The translations under genes were made by a program, and so were the position numbers. The notes under the pieces are model-generated. The model had not been told where the DNA came from, searched no databases, and was given only the letters and a program-made list of their open reading frames with translations. This document shows, in pieces, positions 8,317 through 16,184 of a stretch of DNA of 64,000 bases (position 1 is the first letter of the stretch; every line of letters starts with the position of its first letter). The stretch comes from Paenibacillus flagellatus (lineage in GTDB: Bacteria; Bacillota; Bacilli; Paenibacillales; NBRC-103111), in NCBI RefSeq assembly GCF_003217775.1, contig NZ_QJVJ01000019.1, positions 38,511-102,510 of the forward strand, written 5' to 3'.

Positions 8317-8579
8317 AAGTTCCTACTATCCAATGAATAGAGAGGAGTTTCACGATGGCGCGGTTTACGGTCGATTTCTTTTTTATGGGGGGCGGGACGC
8401 ACCGGATCGAGGTGGAGGCGGATACGTTCGCGCAGGTGACGATGAGCATTACGCAAAATCGGGACGGTTGGTTCGGGAAGCAAGGGGACCTGATCCATTT
8501 GAAAAACGTCGAGCGGGTCCGGATCGCCGATGGCGGCGAGGGGGAAAGCAAGCCTAGAATGGCGAGATAGTAGGAACTT
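8317..8579. repeat. 14-bp inverted repeat flanking the 71-aa gene
   Basis: AAGTTCCTACTATC at 8317-8330 and its exact reverse complement at 8566-8579 flank the whole small gene; the right arm overlaps its stop codon. CGATCG also occurs beside both arms. It may be the terminal repeats of a tiny element or a long-range RNA stem; neither is shown. Confidence 0.6.
8355..8570 (+). CDS. Small hypothetical protein, 71 aa
   Basis: ATG at 8355 with RBS agaggag (8340-8346). Predicted beta-rich N-terminal half (FTVDFFFMGGGTHRIEVEAD), a middle segment with Gly-Trp-Phe, then IHLKNVERVRIAD and a charged tail. No TM or signal peptide. The RBS and codon use look genuine. I do not recognise a family. It stands alone between the operon terminator and the rpsB promoter, inside the 14-bp inverted repeat. 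Confidence 0.65.
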   Translation: MARFTVDFFFMGGGTHRIEVEADTFAQVTMSITQNRDGWFGKQGDLIHLKNVERVRIADGGEGESKPRMAR

Positions 8580-8600
8580 GTCGAACGATCGGGGATTCGG

Positions 8601-8630
8601 TTGCAAACGTAGTTTCGGATGTGGTATAGT
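8601..8630 (+). promoter_or_regulatory. Sigma-A promoter for rpsB, extended -10
   Basis: -35 TTGCAA (8601-8606), 18 nt, -10 TATAGT (8625-8630) preceded by TGG, giving an extended -10. It lies about 125 nt upstream of the rpsB start, leaving a long leader. Confidence 0.75.
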
Positions 8631-8639
8631 AATTGACGG

Positions 8640-8748
8640 TGTGAAAACCACGCACGCCGTTTAATTCCTTTGACGGTGCTTATGGGATCATAAGTTTCAG
8701 AGGAAGATGCGAACGGCGGAGGAAACCCAAAACCATTTTAAAGGAGGT
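8640..8748 (+). promoter_or_regulatory. Structured 5' leader of rpsB
   Basis: The leader between promoter and RBS includes a perfect hairpin CTTATG-GGAT-CATAAG (8679-8694) and further partial pairings (ACGCCGT with ACGGTG). Ribosomal protein S2 leaders are autoregulatory in several bacteria; whether this one binds S2 is an inference from position. Confidence 0.4.
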
Positions 8749-8756
8749 GCGTGAAG

Positions 8757-9455
8757 ATGGCAGTAATCTCCATGAAGCAGCTTCTCGAAGCTGGGGTACA
8801 CTTCGGTCACCAAACCCGTCGCTGGAACCCGAAAATGGATCGTTACATCTTCACCGAAAGAAACGGAATTTATATTATCGACCTGCAAAAGACGGTCAAA
8901 AAAGTCGAGGAAGCTTACAACTTCGTCAAATCGATCGCCGAAGACAACGGCACGATCCTTTTCGTAGGAACGAAGAAGCAAGCCCAAGACTCCGTCAAGG
9001 AAGAAGCCGAGCGCTGCGGCATGTTCTACATCAACCAACGTTGGTTGGGCGGCACGCTGACGAACTTCCAAACGATCCAAAAGCGGGTAAACCGCCTGCA
9101 TGAGCTGGATCGCATGGAAAGCGACGGCACGTTCGACCTGCTTCCGAAAAAAGAAGTCATCCTGCTCCGCAAAGAAATGGAACGCCTCGAGAAGTTCTTG
9201 GGCGGCATCAAGCATATGAAGCAGCTTCCGAGCGCCCTGTTCATCATCGATCCGCGCAAAGAGCGCATCGCGGTTGCCGAAGCCCGCAAGCTGGGCATCC
9301 CGATCGTGGGCATCGTCGATACGAACTGCGATCCGGACGAAATCGACTACGTCATTCCGGGCAACGACGACGCGATCCGCGCCGTTAAGCTGTTGACGGG
9401 CAAAATCGCCGACGCGGTTATCGAAGCTCACCAAGGCGAGCAAACGACGGCATAA
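8757..9455 (+). CDS. rpsB: 30S ribosomal protein S2
   Basis: 232 aa from ATG 8757, with a full Shine-Dalgarno aaggaggtg at 8741-8749; an in-frame GTG at 8751 is too close to it. The N-terminus [20 protein letters not shown] is the S2 signature; [10 protein letters not shown] and [20 protein letters not shown] are also typical. S2 binds the small-subunit head/body junction. In this order (rpsB-tsf-pyrH-frr) it is universal in Firmicutes. Confidence 0.99.
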   Translation: MAVISMKQLLEAGVHFGHQTRRWNPKMDRYIFTERNGIYIIDLQKTVKKVEEAYNFVKSIAEDNGTILFVGTKKQAQDSVKEEAERCGMFYINQRWLGGTLTNFQTIQKRVNRLHELDRMESDGTFDLLPKKEVILLRKEMERLEKFLGGIKHMKQLPSALFIIDPRKERIAVAEARKLGIPIVGIVDTNCDPDEIDYVIPGNDDAIRAVKLLTGKIADAVIEAHQGEQTTA

Positions 9456-9471
9456 CTTCAAATTTGACGGC

Positions 9472-9517
9472 AAAAGGGTGGTTTGAAGGTTATTTAACCT
9501 CTCGCCGCCCTTTTTTT
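9472..9517 (+). terminator. rpsB terminator or attenuator
   Basis: AAAGGG(TGG) pairs with (CCG)CCCTTT around a loop of about 26 nt, followed by seven T. It may be a partial terminator, since tsf normally follows from the same transcript. Confidence 0.7.
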
Positions 9518-9535
9518 AAAGAAGAAAACAACTTT

Positions 9536-9598
9536 GGGGCAACGTAGTAGTAAACGTCCGGTTCCGGGCTGACGGAGGGCGTTCCGACGTTTCGCCCC
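9536..9598 (+). promoter_or_regulatory. Long stem in the tsf leader
   Basis: GGGGC-AACGT (9536-9545) pairs with ACGTT-(tc)-GCCCC (9587-9598), interrupted only by a 2-nt bulge; a CCGG-tt-CCGG hairpin lies inside. It ends 13 nt before the tsf RBS. Possible tsf-specific control; function not demonstrated. Confidence 0.45.
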
Positions 9599-9625
9599 GG
9601 GATACATACAAGGGAGGTACTTTCG

Positions 9626-10276
9626 ATGGCCGTATCGGCACAGGCAGTTAAAGAATTGCGCGAAAAAACCGGAGCAGGCATGCTCGATTGCAAAAAAGCG
9701 TTGGAAGAAGCGAACGGGGATTTGACGAAAGCGTCGGAAATTCTCCGCGAGAAAGGGTTGGCGGCTGCGGCCAAGAGAGGCGACCGCATCGCGACCGAAG
9801 GTATCGTCGAAGCTTACATTCACGCCGGCGGACGGATCGGCGTCCTCGTCGAAGTCAACTGCGAAACCGACTTCGTCGCGCAAAACGTATCGTTCAAAGA
9901 GTTCGTGCGCGATATCGCGATGCAAATCGCCGCGACGAACCCGCTCTACATCGGCCGCGAAGAAGTGCCGCAAGAGGCGCTTGACAAAGAGCGCGAAATT
10001 TTGAGAAACCAAGCGCTCAACGAAGGCAAGCCGGCTCACATCGTCGACAAAATGGTGGAAGGCCGCCTGAGCAAATATTACGAAGAAAACTGCCTCTTGG
10101 AGCAGGCTTTCATCAAAGATCCGGACAAAACGATCAGCGTTCTGCTGAACGAGAAAGTCGCCGCGATCGGCGAAAAAATTTCGATCCGCCGCTTCACCCG
10201 CTACGAGCTGGGCGAAGGCTTGGAGAAGAAGCAGGACAACTTCGTCGAGGAAGTTATGGCGCAAGTTAAACAATAA
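9626..10276 (+). CDS. tsf: Elongation factor Ts (short form)
   Basis: 216 aa from ATG 9626 (RBS agggaggt). N-terminal UBA-like module [19 protein letters not shown], then CETDFVA in the core domain, the EF-Tu-contacting signature. EF-Ts exchanges GDP on EF-Tu. The protein is about 75 residues shorter than the roughly 290-aa EF-Ts of B. subtilis and E. coli. The missing length falls in the core, resembling the compact Thermus-type protein. No frameshift is seen, so the short form looks native. Confidence 0.97.
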   Translation: MAVSAQAVKELREKTGAGMLDCKKALEEANGDLTKASEILREKGLAAAAKRGDRIATEGIVEAYIHAGGRIGVLVEVNCETDFVAQNVSFKEFVRDIAMQIAATNPLYIGREEVPQEALDKEREILRNQALNEGKPAHIVDKMVEGRLSKYYEENCLLEQAFIKDPDKTISVLLNEKVAAIGEKISIRRFTRYELGEGLEKKQDNFVEEVMAQVKQ

Positions 10277-10287
10277 AGGACGTTGAC

Positions 10288-10323
10288 GGACAACCAATAC
10301 CCGGCTTCAGGTATTGGTTGTCC
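10288..10323 (+). repeat. Perfect 14-bp hairpin after tsf
   Basis: GGACAACCAATACC (10288-10301), 8-nt loop, exact reverse complement at 10310-10323. No T run follows (cataactg), so it is not a standard intrinsic terminator; 3'-end protection or a Rho-independent variant are possible. Confidence 0.65.
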
Positions 10324-10342
10324 CATAACTGCCGATAGATCC

Positions 10343-10369
10343 GGAGGAACACGCGGTGTTCCTTCTTTT
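10343..10369 (+). terminator. Second hairpin before pyrH, terminator-like
   Basis: AGGAACAC (10345-10352), loop gcg, GTGTTCCT (10356-10363) followed by tctttt. It lies 30 nt upstream of pyrH and probably separates or attenuates tsf and pyrH transcription. Confidence 0.6.
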
Positions 10370-10389
10370 GTAACGCCAGCGAGCCATAG

Positions 10390-11129
<740 letters not shown>

Positions 11130-11130
<1 letters not shown>

Positions 11131-11684
11131 TGCCGCAATCGATCAAGAAAAACGCGGAAGAGCGGATGGAGAAAGCGATCGGAGCGCTGCGCAAGGAATT
11201 GGCCGGACTCCGTGCGGGACGCGCCACGCCGGCGCTGCTCGACCGCGTGCAAGTCGAATATTACGGCTCGATGACGCCGGTCAACCAATTGGCGAACATC
11301 AATACGCCCGATTCCCGTACGCTGCTCATCCAGCCGTGGGACAAGTCGTCGATGGGAGCGATCGAGAAGGCGATTTTGAAGTCCGAGCTCGGCCTTACGC
11401 CTTCGAACGACGGCAGCACGATCCGTCTCAGCATCCCGCCGCTCACGGAAGAACGCCGCAGCGAGCTCGTCAAGCTGACGAAGAAGTACGGCGAGGAAGC
11501 GAAAGTGGCGATCCGCAACATTCGCCGCGACGCCAACGACGATATCAAAAAGCTCGAGAAAACGAGCATCTCCGAGGACGAATCCCGTCGTCATCAGGAC
11601 GACATCCAGAAAGCGACGGACAAGTATATCGCCGAAATCGATAAAGTGTTGTCGGCTAAAGAAAAAGAAATTATGGAAGTGTGA
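11130..11684 (+). CDS. frr: Ribosome recycling factor
   Basis: 184 aa, the standard RRF length. [26 protein letters not shown] at the N-terminal helix is family-typical, as is the charged C-terminal three-helix bundle. With EF-G it splits post-termination ribosomes. The start overlaps the pyrH stop by 1 nt (translational coupling). Confidence 0.98.
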
Positions 11685-11698
11685 CGGCAAGTTTACGG

Positions 11699-11723
11699 CC
11701 CCCCGAATCGAAGGGGGATTTTT
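11699..11723 (+). terminator. frr terminator
   Basis: C5-6/G5 stem (11699-11704 with 11713-11717) with loop gaatcgaa, then attttt. It ends the rpsB-frr block; uppS begins 34 nt later. Confidence 0.75.
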
Positions 11724-11756
11724 GTGTTCGCTTCGAACAGGGGTGGGGGATGAACC

Positions 11757-12521
11757 ATGTTCCATCTTTTCAAACGGGGTCAAACCGGCGCGAAACCGGA
11801 AGACATCGTCGAGCTTGCGCCCGACAACATTCCGGAGCATATCGCGATCATCATGGACGGCAACGGGCGTTGGGCGCGCAAGCGCGGGCTGCCGCGCATC
11901 GCGGGGCACCACGCCGGGATGAAGGCGGTCAAGCGCGCCACGATCGCGGCGGACGAGATCGGAGTCAAGGTGCTCACCTTGTACGCGTTCTCCACGGAGA
12001 ACTGGAAGCGGCCGCGCGAGGAGGTCGACTTTCTGATGAAACTGCCGCAAGAATTTCTCGCGCTGGAGCTCCAGGAGCTGATCGACAAAAACGTGCAGGT
12101 CCGGATGACCGGCTGGAAGGAAGGGCTGCCCGGCCATACGCTCGAAGCGGTCGAAACGGCGATCGAGCGGACGAAACGGAATACCGGTCTCATTCTCAAT
12201 TTCGCCTTGAATTACGGAAGCCGTCACGAGATCGTGAACGCCGTGCGCGAAATCGCGGAGGACGTCCGGTCGGGCAAGCTCCGCGAGGAAGACATTTGCG
12301 AGTCGCTCATTTCCGGGCGGCTGTTGACGCAATCGCTGCCGGATCCCGATCTCATTATCCGGACGAGCGGAGAAATCCGTATCAGCAACTTTTTGCTCTG
12401 GCAGATGGCTTATTCCGAGCTGTGGTTTACCGACATCTATTGGCCGGAGTTTACCGAATCGCATCTGGTGCAGGCGGTCGGCGAATACCAGCGCCGGGCG
12501 CGTCGGTACGGCGGCCTGTAA
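11757..12521 (+). CDS. uppS: Undecaprenyl diphosphate synthase (isoprenyl transferase)
   Basis: 254 aa from ATG 11757. IIMDGNGRWARKRG carries catalytic Asp34 and the diphosphate-binding loop; LYAFSTENWKRP and RTSGEIRISNFLLWQ are the other cis-prenyltransferase motifs. It condenses isopentenyl-PP with farnesyl-PP to C55-PP, the lipid carrier of peptidoglycan synthesis. It heads the uppS-cdsA-dxr-rseP group. Confidence 0.98.
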   Translation: MFHLFKRGQTGAKPEDIVELAPDNIPEHIAIIMDGNGRWARKRGLPRIAGHHAGMKAVKRATIAADEIGVKVLTLYAFSTENWKRPREEVDFLMKLPQEFLALELQELIDKNVQVRMTGWKEGLPGHTLEAVETAIERTKRNTGLILNFALNYGSRHEIVNAVREIAEDVRSGKLREEDICESLISGRLLTQSLPDPDLIIRTSGEIRISNFLLWQMAYSELWFTDIYWPEFTESHLVQAVGEYQRRARRYGGL

Positions 12522-12546
12522 CACGCATTCGGACGGAGGAGTACGG

Positions 12547-13341
12547 TTGAAACAACGTATCGTAACCGGCGTCGTGGCCGGCGCCGCGTTTATATTTTTG
12601 CTTACGCTGGGCGGCTTCTATTTCGCCGCCTTGATTGTGCTGCTGACCGCGGTCGGCATGTTCGAATTCAACCGGATGAACGGCATGTCTTCCGCAAAGC
12701 TGACCGCCGTTCTCGGATATGCGTTCGCCTTGTACATCGCGTTTCCGTGGGGGGAAGTTCCCGGCTGGAGCGCGATGTCGTACGAAACGACGGTTTGGCT
12801 GGCGCTGTTCCTGCTGTTCGCCGCCACCGTCCTGTCCAAAAACAAAGTAACGCTCGATCACATTTCGCTTCACATGCTGGGCATCGTTTACATAGGCACC
12901 GGTTTTCATTACATGATCTCGACGCGGCTCGGCGACAACGGCTTGTTTTGGACGCTCATGCTGTTCGTCTGCATTTGGCTGTCCGATTCGGGCGCTTATT
13001 TTACCGGGCGGGCGATCGGAAAAACGCCGCTCTGGCCGACGATCAGTCCGAAGAAGACGGTTGAAGGCGCCCTGGGCGGCGTCGCGGCGGCGGTCGCGGC
13101 GGCGCTCTGCTTTTCGCTGTACGCGCCGGACTTGCTCGGCTGGGGCCGGGCGGTCGGTCTCGGCATCGTCATCGCGGTCGTAGGCCAGATGGGCGATTTG
13201 ATCCAATCGGCGTACAAGCGCATTCGCGGCATCAAGGACAGCGGCTCGATCTTGCCGGGTCACGGCGGCGTGCTGGACCGCTGCGATAGCTGGCTCATCG
13301 TTTTTCCCTTCGTCCAGCTGCTGTCGCTTATCCCGCAATAA
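12547..13341 (+). CDS. cdsA: Phosphatidate cytidylyltransferase (CDP-diglyceride synthase)
   Basis: 264 aa from TTG 12547 (RBS cggagga just upstream). About eight hydrophobic segments. The C-terminal signature [20 protein letters not shown] followed by GVLDRCDS is the CdsA family pattern. It makes CDP-diacylglycerol from phosphatidate and CTP in the membrane, feeding PgsA, which is encoded later in this window. Confidence 0.97.
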   Translation: MKQRIVTGVVAGAAFIFLLTLGGFYFAALIVLLTAVGMFEFNRMNGMSSAKLTAVLGYAFALYIAFPWGEVPGWSAMSYETTVWLALFLLFAATVLSKNKVTLDHISLHMLGIVYIGTGFHYMISTRLGDNGLFWTLMLFVCIWLSDSGAYFTGRAIGKTPLWPTISPKKTVEGALGGVAAAVAAALCFSLYAPDLLGWGRAVGLGIVIAVVGQMGDLIQSAYKRIRGIKDSGSILPGHGGVLDRCDSWLIVFPFVQLLSLIPQ

Positions 13342-13373
13342 CCGGACCGAACACGAACGGAAGGTGGATTCGC

Positions 13374-14522
13374 ATGAAACGTATTTCGCTGCTCGGCAGC
13401 ACCGGCTCCGTCGGTACGCAAACGCTCGACGTCGTCTCTCGTCATCCGGAATCGTTTCGCGTCGAGGCGCTGGCCGCCGGACGCAACGCCGAGCTTGTGA
13501 TCGAGCAGGCGAACCGGTTTCGGCCGCGGCTCGTCTCCGTCGCTACGAAGGAGATTGCGGACCGCGTGGAGGCGCACTTGCCTGCCGGGACAAAGCTCGT
13601 TTACGGCGACGAAGGGTTGATCGAAGCGGCGACGCTGCCGGATGCGGATATCGTCGTCACGGCGATCGTAGGCAGTCAAGGACTGAAGCCGACGCTGGCG
13701 GCGATCGAGGCGGGCAAGCCGATCGGACTCGCCAACAAGGAGACGCTCGTCAGCGGCGGGCATCTCGTATCCGAGGCGGCGAAGCGGAAGGGCGTCCGGC
13801 TTCTCCCGGTCGACAGCGAGCATTCCGCCATCTTCCAATGCTTGAACGGCGAGCCGAGATCGGCCGTACGCCGCATCGTGCTGACCGCCTCCGGCGGGTC
13901 GTTCCGCGATCGAACGCGGGACGAGCTGGTCGGCGTAACGGTTCAGGAAGCGCTCGCCCATCCGAACTGGTCGATGGGGTCGAAGGTGACGATCGATTCG
14001 GCGACGATGGCGAATAAAGGACTGGAAGTGATCGAGGCGCATTGGTTGTTCGATGTGCCGTTCGAGCAAATCGAAGTGATCGTTCACCCGGAAAGCATCG
14101 TCCATTCGTTCGTCGAGTTCGAAGACCGTAGTATCGTCGCCCAGATGGGCGTGCCCGACATGCGCGTGCCGATCCAGTATGCGTTGACGTATCCGGAGCG
14201 GTTCGCTTCCCCGGCCGTTCCTTCGCTCGATTTGACCGAGTTGGGCAAGCTGCATTTCCGCAAAATGGACTACGACCGGTTCCGGATGCTCCGGATGGCG
14301 TTCGATTGCGGGAAAGCGGGGGGCACGATGCCGGCCGTTTACAATGCGGCGAACGAAGTGGCGGTCGCCCGTTTCCTGACCGGGGACATCGCATTTCTCG
14401 ACATCGAGTCGATCGTCGAGACGGCGATCAACGGCCACCGGCCGATCGCCTATCCGACGCTCGAGGAGATCGGGGAAGCGGACGATTGGGCGCGCAGGAC
14501 GGCGAACGGATACGGAAGATAA
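13374..14522 (+). CDS. dxr: 1-deoxy-D-xylulose 5-phosphate reductoisomerase
   Basis: 382 aa from ATG 13374 (RBS ggaagg). [16 protein letters not shown] is the NADPH-binding motif; [13 protein letters not shown] and [13 protein letters not shown] are metal/substrate-binding segments; [19 protein letters not shown] is the DXR signature. It makes methylerythritol 4-phosphate, the committed MEP-pathway step, and so supplies UppS with prenyl units. Confidence 0.98.
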   Translation: MKRISLLGSTGSVGTQTLDVVSRHPESFRVEALAAGRNAELVIEQANRFRPRLVSVATKEIADRVEAHLPAGTKLVYGDEGLIEAATLPDADIVVTAIVGSQGLKPTLAAIEAGKPIGLANKETLVSGGHLVSEAAKRKGVRLLPVDSEHSAIFQCLNGEPRSAVRRIVLTASGGSFRDRTRDELVGVTVQEALAHPNWSMGSKVTIDSATMANKGLEVIEAHWLFDVPFEQIEVIVHPESIVHSFVEFEDRSIVAQMGVPDMRVPIQYALTYPERFASPAVPSLDLTELGKLHFRKMDYDRFRMLRMAFDCGKAGGTMPAVYNAANEVAVARFLTGDIAFLDIESIVETAINGHRPIAYPTLEEIGEADDWARRTANGYGR

Positions 14523-14538
14523 GGCGCGAGTGCGCCTT
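14521..14538 (+). repeat. Hairpin at the dxr stop codon
   Basis: AAGGCGC-gagt-GCGCCTT, 7-bp perfect stem overlapping the dxr stop, without a T run. Confidence 0.5.
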
Positions 14539-14640
14539 GAGCGCATGCGGCAAGACGGTTGGCGACGGCGGTTCTGATCCGGGCGGCAAGCTTGTATTAT
14601 AGTAAAGAATAATGTTAATCTTAGTACAGGCTGCAACGAA

Positions 14641-14664
14641 GGAGCCGCACGAGTTCTCGGCTCC
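14641..14664 (+). repeat. Hairpin in the rseP leader
   Basis: GGAGCCG (14641-14647) and CGGCTCC (14658-14664) form a 7-bp stem 30 nt ahead of rseP. A TATAGT-like -10 lies at 14598-14603 but has no convincing -35. Confidence 0.4.
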
Positions 14665-14694
14665 AAGTCTACGGGCTATCGCCGCGGGAGGAAG

Positions 14695-15954
14695 ATGCTG
14701 TTGTCACCACAGGTCGTATTTCAAATCGTGCTCCTGTTTTTCGTGCTCGTAACGATTCACGAATGGGGACATTTTTATTTCGCGAAACGGGCCGGCATTC
14801 TCGTTCGCGAATTCGCCATCGGCTTCGGCCCGAAGCTGTTTTCGTTCATTCGCGGGGAAACCCGCTATACGCTCCGTTTGCTGCCGATCGGCGGCTTCGT
14901 CCGGATGGCCGGGGAAGACCCGGAAATCGTCCATATTCAGCCGGGACAAACGATCGCCGTATCGCTCGAGCAGGGACGGGTGAAGCGCATTTATTTGGAC
15001 CAGCTCGACCAGCGGACGAACGTCATCCAGGGAACGGCGGAACGGATCGATCTGGAGCGCGAGCTGTCGGTTCAGCTCGACGTCGGCGGCGAGAAGCTGT
15101 CCTACGCCGTTCATCCGCAAGCGTTCATGATCGCGAAGGGCAAAGAGACGCAGATTGCGCCGTGGGATCGCCAGTTCGGCAGCAAGACGGTCGGCCAGCG
15201 GGCGCTGTCCATCTTCGCCGGACCGTTCATGAACTTCATTTTGGCGTTCGTGCTGTACGTGGTCGTCATGTTTTTGGCCGGCATGCCGACGAACGTCAAA
15301 ATCGACCGGGTCGAGCCCGACTCGCCCGCCCTGAAGGCCGGCCTCCAAGCCGGCGACGTGATCACCCGGGTGAACGGGACGCCGATCGGCTCCGATCCAA
15401 GCGAGCTGACCGGGCTGATCCGCGAATCCGCGAACAAGAAAATGGAATGGACCGTTCTGCGAGGCGGCAAGGAGCAAATGCTCCATGTTACGCCCGAGAT
15501 TAAGGAGCAGACGGCGCTCGTCGGCGTCCGGCTCACCTCGGACAAACGAAGCACCGGCGTGGGCGAAGCGCTGGAGGGCGGCTGGACGAACATGGTCCAG
15601 GCGACGAAGCTCATCTTGACCGGCTTCAAGACGCTCGTGCTCGGCCAGTTCACGCTCGACGACCTCGGCGGGCCGGTGCGCATCGTGGAAGTGACGAGCG
15701 AGCATGCGAGCGCGGGGCTTCCGCAGTATACGTTTTGGGCGGCGAGCATGAGCTTGTACCTCGGCATATTCAACCTGCTTCCGTTCCCGGCGCTCGACGG
15801 CAGCCGGCTCGTCTTTCTCGGCTTCGAGGCGGTGCGGGGCCGGCCGGTCGACCCGAACCGCGAGAGCATGGTTCATTTCGTCGGCTTCGCGATGCTGATG
15901 CTGCTCATGATCGCGGTTACGTACAACGACATTTTGCGCTTGATCAAAGGCTGA
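14695..15954 (+). CDS. rseP: Site-2 intramembrane zinc metalloprotease RseP/RasP
   Basis: 419 aa from ATG 14695 (RBS gggaggaag). HExxH in the first TM helix: His22, Glu23, His26. A single PDZ domain (about residues 200-270, VEPDSPALKAGLQAGDVI). The second metal motif NLLPFPALDG is near the C-terminus, and there are four membrane segments overall. In Bacillus, RasP cleaves anti-sigma factors, FtsL and signal-peptide remnants within the membrane. Position dxr-rasP-proS is conserved. Confidence 0.96.
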   Translation: MLLSPQVVFQIVLLFFVLVTIHEWGHFYFAKRAGILVREFAIGFGPKLFSFIRGETRYTLRLLPIGGFVRMAGEDPEIVHIQPGQTIAVSLEQGRVKRIYLDQLDQRTNVIQGTAERIDLERELSVQLDVGGEKLSYAVHPQAFMIAKGKETQIAPWDRQFGSKTVGQRALSIFAGPFMNFILAFVLYVVVMFLAGMPTNVKIDRVEPDSPALKAGLQAGDVITRVNGTPIGSDPSELTGLIRESANKKMEWTVLRGGKEQMLHVTPEIKEQTALVGVRLTSDKRSTGVGEALEGGWTNMVQATKLILTGFKTLVLGQFTLDDLGGPVRIVEVTSEHASAGLPQYTFWAASMSLYLGIFNLLPFPALDGSRLVFLGFEAVRGRPVDPNRESMVHFVGFAMLMLLMIAVTYNDILRLIKG

Positions 15955-15959
15955 CGACC

Positions 15960-15990
15960 CGGCAGGACACAAGCGACTTGTGTCCTGTCG
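15960..15990 (+). repeat. 14-bp hairpin after rseP
   Basis: CAGGACACAAG (15963-15973), loop cga, CTTGTGTCCTG (15977-15987), extended by three outer pairs including one G-U. No T tract follows. It begins five bases after the rseP stop. Confidence 0.65.
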
Positions 15991-16014
15991 CCGGTTTCGG
16001 GCCTTAACGAGAAC

Positions 16015-16170
16015 GCTTACGATGCAGGCTTTGCTCCGCAAAGCCCAAGCTTATGCTTACGATGCAGGCTTTGCTCCGCAAAGCCCAAGCTTATGCTTAC
16101 GATGCAGGCTTTGCTCCGCAAAGCCCAAGCTTATGCTTACGATGCAGGCTTTGTTTTACAAAGCCCTTAG
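16015..16170 (+). repeat. Tandem 40-bp palindromic repeat upstream of proS
   Basis: Three identical 40-bp units begin at 16015, 16055 and 16095, and a fourth, diverged and truncated unit at 16135. Each unit contains GGCTTTGC-tcc-GCAAAGCC, an 8-bp hairpin. In unit four the hairpin reads GGCTTTGT-ttt-ACAAAGCC, so both arms changed together and pairing is kept. The last unit runs into the proS RBS. The unit length is not a multiple of three and no protein is encoded. Confidence 0.9.
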
Positions 16171-16184
16171 GAGGCACCCCACTC

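Noticed and set aside
16015..16170. CRISPR array
   Set aside because: Units are directly adjacent with no unique spacers, and no cas genes are in the window.
16053..16184. N-terminal extension of ProRS through the repeats
   Set aside because: The extension is translated repeat DNA; a strong RBS and family-consistent N-terminus mark ATG 16185.
15955..16184. T-box leader for proS
   Set aside because: No T-box bulge sequence (TGGNACC-type) or specifier-loop architecture could be found.
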